From assembly GCF_000327385.1 (NCBI RefSeq), contig NW_008709540.1:1601184-1665183 (forward strand): a stretch of 64,000 nt of DNA. Reading direction: 5' to 3'. Of this stretch, positions 33,287-46,020 are shown piece by piece. A program made the position numbers and the translations under genes. Numbering within the stretch: the first letter of the stretch is position 1; each line of letters opens with the position of its first letter. The DNA is from Lottia gigantea (Eukaryota > Mollusca > Gastropoda > Lottiidae). A model generated the notes under the pieces. That model was not told the origin of the DNA and searched no databases. It was given only the letters and a program-made list of their open reading frames with translations.

Positions 33287-34376
33287 TTAATGGAAACTGT
33301 TTTCTTCTAATATCCGCTGTAAAAGATGTAAGATTTTTTCCCTGGGATGCTCTTCTTTTGTCTCTTCTTCTTCTTCTTCACATTTTGGATTTTGAGAACA
33401 GGCCTCTGTAACGAGAAAGATACCAAAATTTGATTGAACAGATTCAAAATGTGTGATGATCAATCACGTAAACTTTCTATTTACACCCCTCTTTGTTTCC
33501 GTCCATGTTTATTTGTCCCGGTCAGGCAGTGTAGGAGAATTTTGTTTCTGTAGACTGTCAGGGTGTGGGGTATAGGTTTCAGATTGCCAACCTACTGAGT
33601 GATAGGTATTATGGACTTTTATCTAGATCAGTGGTTTTCAACCTGTTTTTGTATGTGTCCACAAATAGAATCAGCATGAATATCATGTCCCCATATATCG
33701 AAAGCGTATCTATGATTGGATACCAAGCACGTTCTCACATAGTTTGATAGTAATAATTCTCCTAGTACTCCTAGACAATGTTAATTTAGACTGTGTATAG
33801 TGTAGTCATCATATGAGATGTTGTATATATTGTAGTTGGAAAGTTTTTATTTTTCACAGCATGTGACTGGCTGTGACACATCAAATGTCCCCAAAGAAAA
33901 GTGCAAATGTCCCCACCATGGGACATGTCCCTGTGCATGGTTGAAAACCTACGATCTAGATTGTCAGTTTTCTTCACTGCCTAAAACACTGTCAGATATG
34001 GCCCTATCATTCCTGGTTGTGTTGTAGGGTTGTCATGGACCAAACGCAAGCTGGCCAATTTAAAAAAAAAGGTCAGTGTGCACTTGCCTTTAGATCTATA
34101 GTTGATTTAGATATATTTCTCTAAAATTGTAAGATATGTTTATATACTAAAAACGTTGGTTTATCTCTTACCTGAATCACAGCAAATACCATTAGCTACA
34201 CACTGTCCTTGTTGACGTGAACCACACAGTTTACCCTCCACCCGACACGCTACGGTACTATCATTTTCATGTTCACAAATCTCGGTTTCTTTAGTACCAA
34301 TATAACAACCAAATCTTCCACAGCATATGTTTGGTCCCACACATTGTCCCACGTTACCCGGCCCACATGACATACA
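33287..34376 (-). CDS. vasopressin/oxytocin-type precursor (conopressin-neurophysin), exons 2 and 3
   Basis: Minus strand. Exon 2 (34376-34172) encodes CMSCGPGNVGQCVGPNICC, then GRFGCYIGTKETEIC, TVACRVEGKLCGS, GQCVANGICCDS. Exon 3 (33405-33287) begins in phase 1 and encodes EACSQNPKCEEEEEETKEEH and a leucine-rich tail (ILHLLQRILEE) to TAA. All 14 neurophysin cysteines are present. Neurophysin folds with and carries the nonapeptide hormone through the regulated secretory pathway. The intron is 766 bp (GTAAGA to CAG). The exon 2 start matches the intron position of vertebrate homologues as I recall it. Exon 1 with the signal peptide and hormone was not found by eye between 34377 and 64000 on this strand, so the gene is partial here. 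Confidence 0.93.
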
Positions 34377-34637
34377 CTGAAAATATGAAAATATCAGTCG
34401 GTAAATATAATTGTGATATAAAAGGCAATTGTCAAAGAATATGCTCCCTCAGTAGACAACTCCATGGCAGCTTTAATTAAATGACCACATCAGCATAAAT
34501 CAAGATGTATACAGTTGATTTTGATTAAAGAGGAATCTATGCATCGCTTTACTTGATACAATATGGCGGAGTTAAAACATTTTTTTTTTCAAGGTCTATA
34601 TATGAAAAAGTTATAACCTAATGATACTAAACATGAG

Positions 34638-34806
34638 CTAAGGTGTCCTTACACCATGGGGATCACCAGGCAATAAGACTGGCGGTTATAAATTACGAAT
34701 TCAACTATTAGGCAACTTTGTTGTGAGTTGCGTTCTGAACTAAAGCCACTTTCATTATCCGCAACCATACCCAGCTGCTGATCGCTGTGGTTCGAGGGCA
34801 CCTTAA
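34638..34806. mobile_element. MITE with AGGGCCCTTACACC-type ends, copy 1
   Basis: AAGGTGTCCTTACACCATGG on the left and GGTTCGAGGGCACCTTA on the right, with inner mirrored blocks around GGTTATAAATTACG. Homologous to 45850-46020. Confidence 0.6.
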
Positions 34807-35015
34807 CTCCTTCTGTTGACATTCATAGAAATTGAAAGGCTGAAAGGTTATGTAAAGTAGGTAAGGGCACAGATCACAATTATTGGTTTTAGTCTGGGAA
34901 TTCTACTGAGCACCGCCAGTATAATGTTATATAATCCAGCTGTCCAAAGAAAATATCAGTTTTAATTGAAAGAATTCCGTTTCTGGTGTTTCTCAAGTAT
35001 TCTTGACAGTATGAC

Positions 35016-35440
35016 TTTTCTCAATGTAAAAGGGTGGGTGGTTGGGGGCTCAATGTAAAAAGGTGGGTGGGACTCAATGTAAAAGTGTGGGTAGGGCTTC
35101 AATGTAAATGAGTAGGTGAGGACTCAATGTAAAAAGGTGGGTGAGGACTCAATGTAAAAAGGTGGGTGAGGACTCAATGTAAAAAGGTGGGTTAGGACTA
35201 AATGTTAAAGGGTGGGTGGGGACTCAATGTAAAAAGGGTAGGTAGGGGCTACATGTAAAACACAGGGTGGGAGCAATATGTTAAATGGTGGTAGGGGTTC
35301 AATATTTAAGAGTGAGTGGTGACTCGATGTTACAAGGTGGGTAGGCTACATGTTACAGGATAGGTGGACTACATGTTACAGGATGGGTGGGCTACATGTT
35401 ACAGGGTGGGTGGGAGATCAAATTAAGTGTAGGTGGGGGA
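35016..35440. repeat. 25-bp minisatellite, about 16 copies
   Basis: Degenerate array of GACTCAATGTAAAAAGGTGG then GTGAG. Later units change to GGCTACATGTTACAGG. G-rich on the plus strand. It lies upstream of exon 2 on the neurophysin strand, possibly in intron 1. Confidence 0.9.
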
Positions 35441-35449
35441 TAGAGAAGG

Positions 35450-36130
35450 GCTCCACCAAAAGCATTCAGTGATAGATATAAACATAATTCGAATCTTACG
35501 CGGTATAAAAATTAAAACCTCTTGTGAGAATTTAAGAATCGTATTCAATCAAGCGTTCCTTCCAGATAACAAATGTCAGTTATTTTAACTTGAAAACAAA
35601 AAATTGAAACAATAAAATGGGGTAAATGGATTGTGTAAATTACAGACCAGTATGATCTAACTCAGTTTCCATTCCTCTAGTTAGTCTATCGATCTCAGAC
35701 GCGTAGGAATTAACACATACTGAATGTCAAAACCTTATCACCTATTAACAAAACAAATCTCTACATCAAAACAAATAAACCATTCATTTTCTCTCTGAAT
35801 TTCCCCGAGTTATTTTCCCAATCTTATTAGCGTTAAATGAAGCAACTACACGCACCGACACAATTTCTTTTTGTGTAACTGAGAAGATCATTCGGAACTG
35901 ACAGTAAACTTAATCTCAGAAAATATTCTTTGAAAATTTTCCTGTGATGCCAAAATGTAAATGTGGCGGCGCAAGTGGGTGCAAAGCGGAGTATCATATT
36001 TGTTTTCTGAGAAATTTCATATAATAACTTTATTATTTAAAAATACTCAAAATTATTTGAATCTCTCCAGTTTTAAAAACTATGGGTAATACAATTATAA
36101 GTAATCAGTTATAAAATGTTTTTGTCGACT
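35450..36130. other. AT-rich stretch, nothing recognised
   Basis: No exon-like frame, repeat or RNA gene seen. Confidence 0.4.
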
Positions 36131-36134
36131 ATTT

Positions 36135-36450
36135 TTGAGGTAGTTAAAGGGTTTGTAAACAGGTTTTCTAAACTTTTTATGTGTATCGGGGACAATGCTA
36201 GCATCAATTGGTAACATTTCGATTTTCAGTTAGATGTCTATGGTTCCTGCAAGTCACTTTATCAGATGGTGCTACAGAATTCTAAAGACCTTTGTGATAT
36301 TGACGAAGTGTATATATTGTCGCATATCTATAACTACAGGAACAACAGACATCTGACAGAAAATTGGAATAGTGCGAAAAGAACAATAAATGTTCCCGAT
36401 ACACATATAAATTATGGATGCGAACTTCGGAATAGGGATAAAAATCCGCA
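36135..36450. mobile_element. diverged palindromic MITE, related to 60537-60870
   Basis: Shares GGTTTTCTAAAC, CGGGGACAATGCTAGCATCA, CTATGGTTCCTGCAAG and a right part with ATTGGAATAGTGC and CCCGATACACA. The arms no longer match each other well, so this copy is older. The 81- and 110-codon frames inside are by-products. Confidence 0.65.
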
Positions 36451-36499
36451 AAAGCATGGCAATTCCATCAACCAAACCTCTCGTCCCAAGAAAGGCAAA

Positions 36500-39400
36500 C
36501 ATGTTGTATAGTAGCAGACTTCGCAAGACACCCGGAATCATATAATATCTAAACAAATTGAATGAGCAATTGTCAACTACGACAGCAAGTTTCGAAGACC
36601 TCAACCTACTGATCGTGTTTTAATTCGTTCAGGTCAATTAATCAACATATCTAAACAAATCGTTAGAAAACGAGTTGAGGTCCCAGTGGAAAGAGAGAAG
36701 TTATCATATCATAGTAATTTTTAACAGTGATAATTATTAGAGCTTGTACGAATTGAAGAATTTCAGTTTAAGGTGCGAATAGAAGACGATTAGCGGAGAT
36801 AATTTGTGGATTTCACTCGCAAGATAGTAGTGGGCGCTTAGATGAATAATAATCTTGATCTGTGTAGGTACTTCCGCCCACATCAACGGCGTCTTAACCG
36901 TCTAATGTGCAACTGGGAAACACATACCTTCAATTTCTAATAATCTAAAAGTCCCAAGGATACGTTTGCTTTATGTTTGAGTCTCAATGAGTTGTAGTGA
37001 ATGTTCAAAAAGGGTAAACAAACCTTGTCTAGGTTATTTCATTCTTGAATTTAGAGTGCAATCTTTTGATTCAATTGACGTTTACTTGCAATCTACTCGT
37101 CACAACACTAACACTTGCTGATAAACTGGGCCATATATTTCATTCATTTACTCACTTATTCAAAATGAACACTCTTCAAGGATACACCTACGAGTTACAA
37201 CATTTACCAAATGATCTTGTCACAAAAGTTAACAAAACATTTTACAAAGCCACACAGCTTGTTACAACATACTTGATACTTTTTCATCTTCCAACAAACG
37301 AAAATGCTATGAAGACTATAACTATTCCGGGGGCACAATAATCAAACTTTAGATCTATTTCCCCCTTCACAAATTACTACACCCTCGCATTGATTATATA
37401 ATATAATGATTTCAATACCCGTACGGAAAGTTGAAACGCTCTTGAGGCTTATTGTAAGGCTGAATACAGAGGCCTATATTACATGGAGTTATTGCCAATC
37501 CATATGCAATGACCAGTACAGAAAGTCAACAAGGCTGTGCTCCATTACAACAAAATCTTGTTCTGTTTAAGCTGTTAAGCATCCATTCATTCGTTCGTTC
37601 ATTCAATCGTTCGTTCGTTTAATCGTTCATTCGTGTATGCATTCATTCGTTCATTCAATGGTTCCAAGGTTGTTTTGCTATCAGGCGAGTTTTCCGCTGT
37701 ATTTGAAGTCAATTATGTCTTTAATTGCAACACTTTCTCTCCAAACGTTAACCAAATTTACTGAAGTCACCGAATTAGCCATATATTTAGCAATATTTTT
37801 CTATATTTTAAATTTTTCAAACCAAATTTTTTATTTTTTTGTCAAAATCAAATAAGGAATTAGCCATTTAATCATTCATTCATTTTACTCGTTATATTCA
37901 GCAATGTATGGAATCATCCATTTGTGTTGTCAATTTCATTCACGATATAGCACGTACATTTTTCTAATTTGAGATTATTTGGAATTAGAGGGGCACTAGC
38001 GAGGAAATCCTGTTCCCTGGAGACCAATTGGATTTATTTATAGTTTCATAAATAGTACTAATATTGTTAATTAGCCTTAATGGGGCCTCCAATTCAATGA
38101 CGTTGGAGATTACACTGATTAGTTCCTCTGGACAACAGAAATAATTGGTTATTGAATGGATGGAGAGGATTCAAGGGAACTCTCTGGGCACTGCTGGCCG
38201 TAGTATATGAATTTTTCTCGGACAATCTGGCGAATTGAATTATAGTCTATTATGCACATCGGCCAGAACGCAGAACGAATAAAATCGCCACTTTGGCGGC
38301 ATTATCGCCTCCTTTTCCAATCCCACTAACTCAAAACTAATAATATTTCACATCATTAAATTTGGAATTGATTAAGCCATTTAATGATACTTTCAGATGA
38401 ATTTTACCGTCGCACATTTTCGAGAAAGGGTAGTCTTTTAAGCCCTTTTTTTTCTCTGTTGAACGAGTTCAAATAGGCAGAATTAGGGTGACCCAGCTTG
38501 CCCCAATCCCTACTCCCACTACTTTACAAATTTACTGTCATTGAATATATCTTAGGGGAAAATTGCGTGGTAATTCTAAGGCCCTTATTCAGCCCACTTG
38601 CCGAATAATTCTTAGAAAAACCACTATTATCCGCTTCTGACTGAGCTAGCCAACTACTAGGCCTACTGGGTTTTGTAATTCGGTGTAAAATCTAATAGGT
38701 GACGGATTAGTAAAAGCCACGGCTTATTTCCGAAACCTTATTTATATTCTGTAAAATTTATATTAATGATAAATAAATAAATAAATAAAATATTGTTCAA
38801 ACCAAATAGGCCTCTAGAAAAACTTGTAATTTCCAGTCAATGCTATTATTAGGCCTAGGTACAACACAGAAGGCTAATGATTAGTTTTGATTGTGTGTTT
38901 ACTTTCCTTGTTACAAAATGGCCGTTGGAAATATTCACCTAACAAACTGAAGAAGCTCGATCGGTTTCTGCTATCAGTAGGCTAGGCCTATAACTTTTCA
39001 ATCTGAAAGTTGACATGACATCAAAACACACTGGGAGAACTGATGAGGAACCAGTTTGAGGAAATGTTAATACCGGCCTACACATGATTGAAATTTTGAT
39101 AAAACAAATATTTAGACGACTCTATCCTATCTCTTAAGATTTCCAATCTTTAAAAATAACATCTTAGGGATCATTAAAGATCATAGCTTATTGTTACTTA
39201 ACATTGTTTAAAAGGAAAATAACAATAGATCAAGTTTGTTGGGTTATAAATCTTGTATGATAGAACGTGTACATCCCTCAGGTCTCCTGTCTGTCACTCA
39301 TTGTCATGGTAATGGGCTCATTAATTTAAATATATTACGGCATCTATTATGTCATTGGCATGTATCAAGGGATATTTACATGACGTATTTGTATCTAGGG

Positions 39401-40290
39401 ATGACGTAATCATAAGCTTGTCTTACTCATTGTTAAAAGTCGCATTTTATAAAAAAAAATGGCCTTATTTGAAAAACCTGCTTTGATTTCATATTAAACT
39501 GAAAACCCTTTTTGTATTTGCAATAATCCATGAAGTAGGCTAAAACCTCTTTCCTGGTCAACTTTCCTTATCACATATATAGTAGCCCATAGTGTTACTC
39601 GTCCTTATTTGCTGCAGAATGCAGACCTAAGACATAAAACTCCATTTCATTTCAGGTAATAATCTCAAATTTCGACGGTGAGAGGTGAACACTATTAGCC
39701 TACTGATTGGCTTATCTAAAATATTACGGTTTCTGAGACTAAAGTACGATTGGTTAAAAAAAACAAAATGGCGCACATGTCCCTTTAACGTTAAATATTC
39801 TGTGTTAGAGCACTCTTTATGAAGACCAACAACCAGTATAAAACTTATCAGTCTTCTTGCGATTCTTTGATGTCTTCGGTCTTTCGGTGTTTTACTGTCC
39901 CCAGGGTGGCACACTTTATTGAAATTTTTAAACATTTTTCATACATGAAATGGTAAATGCTATTGTGTGTGCGGAGATGGAGAGGGTTCGGAAAAATTAA
40001 GGACATTTGATCGAGGTTTTCCTGCATTACTGGAACCACAGACCATAGATAGGACACCTGAACAATTCCATTAAAAGTCACACGATTTTATAACCAACAC
40101 GAAAACTGTTAACTCGGTGTGAAAAGATTAAAATATAAATTTATAGATGACATAGTTTGAATTCTTCATTTTGAATATCATGATAAGATCTTTATTCATT
40201 CATTTTTAATCTTTTTACATCTATTATTAACACCACCACTCCTTTAAAGTGTAGCCTACTTAGTTTATTTACCTGAAAAGTAAAGCCTAG
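36500..40290. other. gene-poor stretch with simple repeats
   Basis: No convincing exon. An (ATTC)n-like tract CATTCATTCGTTCGTTCATT lies at about 37583-37660, an (AAAT)n tract at 38768-38790, and a family Z fragment at 39650-39790 with a SINE-like tail (ATAAAACTCCATTTCATTTC) just before it at about 39635. Confidence 0.5.
39650..39790 (+). repeat. family Z fragment
   Basis: Contains TTTCTGAGACTAAAGTACGA and GGCGCACATGTCCCTTTAA, the 3' part of the repeat at 43175-43470. Confidence 0.65.
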
Positions 40291-40296
40291 TTCACA

Positions 40297-40590
40297 CTGT
40301 CGACGATCATAGTACGACTTTAGTACTACATTACAGATACCTTACAGTCGACGATCATAGAACTATTTTCGAACTACATGTACATGTAAAAACGTACAGT
40401 CGACGAATCATAGTACGACTTTAGAACTGCGTGTTACACCTTACAGTCGACGATCATAAAACCATTTTCGAACTACACGTAAAAATGTACAGTCGACGAA
40501 TCATAGTACGATTTTAGAACTACAGTTCTATGTTATACCTTACAGTCGATGATCATAGTACGACTTACGATTTACATGTAGAAACTATGT
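40297..40590. repeat. tandem array of about 50-bp units in alternating dimers
   Basis: Six copies of TACAGTCGACGATCATAG-type units spaced 45-55 bp. Units alternate: one type reads GTCGACGATCATAGAAC then TTTTCGAACTACA, the other GTCGACGAATCATAGTACGA then TTTAGAAC, so the effective repeat is about 100 bp. A related single unit lies at about 40985. Confidence 0.8.
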
Positions 40591-40604
40591 AGAAAAATGG
40601 TTCA

Positions 40605-41125
40605 AGAAGCAGTAGGTAGAAGATATCCCAGATCATTATAGTGTATCCTTAAACGATTTGCGACATAATGGCAGCAACAGACTTCCATAATGTAGTGATA
40701 AAGCTGATATTGAAGTGCATGTGAATAATATATTTCAGGACTGGTGCCGTTGCTATATACAGTATATTATATGTCAGAGAGTGTGTGAGTTTGTCTTTCA
40801 CTTAACGTCTAATTTTCACATAATTAATAAGAATACGTCTATTGCTCTGTGACCTAGGTCAGTGCTTTGGTCAAGACTTTTTAAGGGGTTTAGTGGCGAT
40901 TACTAAAACTGTATAATGACGATACATTTTGAACCTTAACGTCTACATTTGCGTCGCTGATTGAATAGTAAATCCTAGTTCACACAGTCGAAGATAATCG
41001 TACTGACAACTTATAATCGAAGCATGGTCGAGAAGTAGTTGGTAGAAGGTATCTAAAATTAATAATCTTACACAATTATAAAACATAATGGCAGCAACAG
41101 GCTTCTATAATACAATAGTAAAGCG
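40605..41125. repeat. diverged duplication following the 50-bp array
   Basis: 40605-40690 (GAAGCAGTAGGTAGAAG ... ATAATGGCAGCAACAGACTT) recurs at 41030-41115 (GAAGTAGTTGGTAGAAG ... ATAATGGCAGCAACAGGCTT), each preceded by a CTAGTTCACAC-GTCGA block. An old duplication of about 400 bp. Confidence 0.65.
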
Positions 41126-41129
41126 GATT

Positions 41130-43170
41130 ACAAAGTTATTTATATTCACTGAGTTAATGGTTTAGTGACGTCAAAAAACCCGAACTATGATATTCAACGA
41201 TCCATATAACTACGAGTGTGAATCAGAACATGGTTGATTGAATACATGATAATAAAATCAGGCGTAGTTTGAATTTTTTTTTATTTTTTTTTTGTCATGG
41301 ATTGATTTTTTTCACTTTTCTGCCTTTTCGGGGGCGTAGTTAGGATTCAAATGCGTTTTCTAATTTGTGGCAAGTTTTAAGATCCCTGAAATGTATTTGA
41401 AACCCTATAGGTAACACAAATCAGAAAACTCGTGTAATGTTGTGGGTAAATCGACATCGGCGTTTTCAATTGGGGGCGGACAAGGGGGCCACCCCCACCC
41501 AGACACAGGCCCTACATAGCCCCCCGCCCCCTCTCCTTCTTTCTCCACATCGAAACACATACTTCACAGTCTTTACAGTCTTCTCTGTTCAAATTACATA
41601 CTCTACATATTCACTACAGCTTGCTGCATGATTCATTCATTGAAATAGTAAAAACACCAAACCCACAAGATAAAACACTGAAATATAATATCTGGAGCAG
41701 ACGTCTAATCAGACTGCCACTACCCTAATTTTCTAACAGTCTATTCTATTTCGAGAAGTTTATATTCAATTTATATAGATACCATTGGATTATACAGGGC
41801 GGATATACATAATGGTGACAGGTGCTGACATTCGGCAACACTTGACAGTTTCCGTAAAGCTGAATCTGCCTTAGCAATAAAAGATGTAAATCTTGTGTCT
41901 TTTGGGGCGTGCCTCTTTAGTCTGAAGTTTTATCACAGGTTTGTCTTGTTAAATTTTTCTGAATTTCGTTCATTACATGTAATGTCTTGCAAAATGATAT
42001 TTTCATATGAAGTTGCACTGCAAACATTGCCGTAAATTAAGGGGAAGAAGCTGCATAAATCATTTTTTAACCCTAAAAATGTATACTGAAATTAAAAATA
42101 TTGCACCACATAATTTTCAGCTTCAGTGGGACTAGGTTGCCTCAGACCCCGCCTGTATAACTCCCCCCTCCCCCCCTCTATATCACTTATATTTGGGGGT
42201 GGGGATTTGTGACTTGAATAGTAAATAGTCTTCAGAAGTACTAGAAATGTGAACACTATTACTGATGAGCTTAGGTAAAAAAAATCATGTTTCTGAAACC
42301 AAAGTAAGATTGGTAAAAAAACAATGGCACCAATGTTCCTTTAAATCAATTTCTAGCCCTGGCAAAAATTTGAAATTGACTAATCCACGACCTTTGCTGC
42401 TATAATGGGTGTAATTAGACCATGTTCTTCATGAATGATACCATGAAACTGTTTATCGGTTATTATCTACTATGATATATCGACCAAGAATGTAACTCAT
42501 TGGGCCGAGTTCAGTCTATATCAGTGTACTCTGTAACTTACGACAGTGACGTTTCTATAGCTGTCTTTACACTTCCAGAAAAATTGGCCCGCTAATGAAC
42601 CGTACTCGAAACGGACTCGTCCCAGATAATTTCTGGCTGTCTAAACTCGGCTAATAAACAATAGGCGACGGGGCCAAGTCAGGGCCAAAGGAGGGAGGGG
42701 ATTGGAAAGGGTGTAGGAGGCATTCGAGAACTCAATGAAAAGAAATTGGGGGTGACGAGCTTGACCAGTACCATTTATTAAAAACTGATAAAACAGATTT
42801 TGTTTCCTTGCGAGTATGTTCTGGATTATGTGATATATTTTGGAATACCTATGTTTAATCTAAAAGCAGATTTAAAATTGAATGTTCTGATGAAACAGCA
42901 GATTGCCTTCGAAAACTCCATAAACAAACTAACTTCATAAAACAAAGAATACTCCCTCACTTGACATTAATTTCTAAAGCCTTCACAAAAGTAATTTCAA
43001 ATGATTATTTTTAGATCTTGTACAAATTGTATAATCTGAGTCAATTACAACGAAACGAAAAAAGAGGTAATAAAAACTAAAAAGAAAGAAAACATACAGA
43101 TTATCCTGTCAAGCCCACGGGTGGCTGATAGTTGGAAATTGAATGTGGGACCGATTTACCCGAAAAAAGT
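41130..43170. other. gene-poor stretch
   Basis: No exon recognised. A family Z fragment (TAGTCTTCAGAAGT; TTTCTGAAACCAAAGTAAGA) lies at 42185-42345. A pyrimidine-rich stretch lies at 41516-41546. Confidence 0.45.
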
Positions 43171-43174
43171 CGTT

Positions 43175-43470
43175 AAAGGGACGGTTACGCCATTTTTAGG
43201 GTTTATTCGACTCTTGAAAATTTGAGTAGTTTTCAGAAGTACTAGACGTAAGAAAATTGCACAATTTTTTTAAATCAATATTTCTATATATGTCTTTTCT
43301 ATATATCACGAGTCGTCATTTTAACATGCAAATATGGATAATTCTCGACACACAAGGATTTGAAGGCTCAAATTTAGACAGTGAGTGTGAACACTATTAC
43401 TGATTGGCTTCCCGTTTCTGAGATTCAAGTATGATTGGTCAAAAAGAATGGCGCACGTGTCCCTTTAAAG
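43175..43470 (+). repeat. interspersed repeat family Z, fullest copy
   Basis: From AAAGGGACGGTTACGCCATT to GGCGCACGTGTCCCTTTAA. The ends AAAGGGAC and GTCCCTTT are inverted repeats, which suggests a small DNA transposon. It defines the limits of the fragments elsewhere in the window. Confidence 0.7.
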
Positions 43471-43739
43471 ATGACTGAAAGATAGTGTCCTGTTCCATGA
43501 GTTCGTTTACCCCTCATATAGTCCTTTAATGGAAGGTCAAACTACGTTTCCAAAGCTAGCTATCCAGGCGAGAATTCATATCTTAAACACGCGTCGATAG
43601 CACGAGAAGAGCGTTACGATTTAAAAAAGCCCTTCAAGTGTTACTGATATTACAGAAAAACGTTTATTATTATGATGTTAACACGGCAAATACCATTGAA
43701 GCCAAATGTGAGGGGGGGGGGATTTTCTAGCATGCTATC

Positions 43740-43900
43740 ATCTGCGTGGGCGTACATAGCTGCACCCCCACCCTCCAAATATTACCTTTTCGGCCAGCGA
43801 AAAACAAAAGAATAAAACAAAGAAAAATACAGGTAAAATTCGTGGGAAAATTTCGGGCAATCCAGCATTTCCCAACGGAAGGGCAAGTAATATATCTGGA
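43740..43900. repeat. interspersed repeat fragment shared with 2860-2960
   Basis: GTGGGAAAATTTCGGGCAAT then CCAG matches 2898-2922, and GGCGTACATAG recalls the GTACGCCTATG at 2949 in inverted order. Unclassified. Confidence 0.5.
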
Positions 43901-43904
43901 GAGG

Positions 43905-45335
43905 CAATGGTGTATGATGTTGCAGTAATGGAATTGGTTGTTTGTCACATATTTCGATGGAGGGAGCTATCCATATTTTTCACCTCCTCCCCCCTTGTAG
44001 CAACATTGACTGCACATTATTAGAGTAATCCCTATCTAAAAACGTGAAATACCAAGTAGCCTACATAGAGTATGGAAGCCCCCATCACGCAAACAATATT
44101 ACACAGATTTCAGTATAAATGAGATAATGCAGGATAAAGCCTTTAATTGACTAAAATCCCACACTGTCTGTTTCTTCTCTTCATATACAAGTAATGATAC
44201 TGTTTTATACTAAGCTTGTAAGAATTTAAACTATTTTGAAAAGGGCATTAATATAAAGTAGTAACATGTGTAAAAACAAAATGTGAAATAACCATTTTTA
44301 TAATTAGGACAAATCTTTCAGACAAATGCCATTAAACTATTCTTTGGTTTTTTTACAATTTTATTTCATTTATTGGGGGTTGTACTAGAGCTGTTGAGCA
44401 ATATCCAGCAATTTAACCCCTACCAGTTTCCTTGTCTCACTCTTTGTCACCATATATTTCAATGTCACCATTAATTCTTATGTCCGATAGAAGGACTTGA
44501 TAAAGTCGAGTTTTACTGTAGAAGTGACGAACGTGTAAGTTTCACACCTTTAGTAACGGAGGTGAATGCACCAGCTTCACAATACATGATTGTATCAATC
44601 GTTTAATTAAAATAAAGGCCCTCTTTAACAAGGATTTTAGAATTGTTGTAACCATTGTAAAATCATTCTTGGGTTTAAGATTAAAGGTGAGCCATGAATT
44701 CAGATTTTCATTTTCCTGTAACTTTTGAAAATAATCCTAGTTTCTTCATCTCTAAACTGTGTTTTAATACTATCAAATAGACATGAAAAATACATCGAGT
44801 AAATCGAGACAAATTCATACTTTCACTTTTCCCTATGTAGATATCACCGATATCTTATGTTGTATTAGACCACGGTATTCCTTTAACGTTTGTAAGCTTC
44901 TTAGAAAAGCGAAAGTGACGATATCAAATTTTCAAAGTCGTAGCTATCGTTCTTCCAAGCCAAAGTATCGCCATATCACGCCTCCTTTTTGTTTTGTTTT
45001 TTCAGTCAAACAAAACAATTAGAGAAATCTATCCCATTAAAGTAAGCCTGTTACAGATTACAATGGCTTCTCGAGACTTCCGGTTAACAGCATTTACATT
45101 CAACATAGGGAATAAAAGCAATACGTAACTTTTACCTCCTCAGTTATAATCTCGTTATAAAATATAAATGCTACTGTCTTAGGGCATCTTAAGCCGATTA
45201 CAACTGAAAGCAAAGTTTTAACAAAAATGGATAATTGAATAGAAAAGCTTCCAAAGAAATAACTTTGGAAAAACAAGATGAGAGTTCATGTCCATTGCAT
45301 TTTGTAGATACACCAACGTTTTAAGATCAATGTCC
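43905..45335. other. AT-rich stretch, nothing recognised
   Basis: Open frames of up to 79 codons lack recognisable features. Confidence 0.4.
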
Positions 45336-45425
45336 TGACAACATTTTCTCCACTGCACACTGCACGGTGTTGATCGTCTTTAGTCGGAACTAAAGAAGAA
45401 ACGTTGGACGTAAAACTCCATTAAC
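45335..45425 (+). repeat. SINE-like 3' end
   Basis: Ends AAACGTTGGACGTAAAACTC then CATTA, the same tail as at 61955. Preceded by GTTGATCGTCTTTAGTCGGA. Only the 3' part is recognisable. Confidence 0.5.
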
Positions 45426-45849
45426 AGTGGCTCAACTAGACAAGTGGGGCCCGTGGACTTTAGTGAGCTGGTGCTACTTTCGGGAATTCTTTTTCAACAC
45501 ATGCACTCGTGTCTCCATCAGGGGTGGGGACTCGTGGACCACAATATTACCGTGTCTATGGTAATGAGCCTCTGTCTATTTATTCATTTCATTTATGAGA
45601 AATCAAGGAAAGTCCTTGAGATATTCTTTTTGATTAGACTATATCCAAAACAATGTTAACGATTTTCCATTCTGCACTCAGACATAAAGATAAACCTTTC
45701 AAACATGATATCGCATTTCCGGTAACTTCCTTGTGTTATGTTACAGTGAGAAGAGATAAAACTGTTAAATACATGACGAAAACAAATATTATGGGTATCT
45801 TTCACTAGAGTACTAAGGACTACCCACAGGTATCAAATCTAAACCAACC

Positions 45850-46020
45850 TGTAGGGCCCTTACACCATAGCGATTACAGTTGCGTATGGTTGCGAATAAA
45901 GAAAGTGGTCAGGGGTAGCTTACTCACAACTTAGTTGCATTACGGTTGAGTCCGAAACTAATGACCGCTATTCTTATTCATACGCGACTGTTGATTGCTG
46001 CGGTGTGAGGGCCCTTGACT
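45850..46020. mobile_element. MITE with AGGGCCCTTACACC-type ends, copy 2
   Basis: AGGGCCCTTACACCATAGCG at left, TGCGGTGTGAGGGCCCTTGA at right, inner mirrored GCGTATGGTTGCGAATAA against TTATTCATACGCGAC. About 165 bp. Better preserved than the copy at 34638. Confidence 0.75.

Noticed and set aside
36266-36604. Overlapping 81- and 110-codon frames on opposite strands
   Set aside because: They lie in a diverged palindromic MITE related to 60537-60870.
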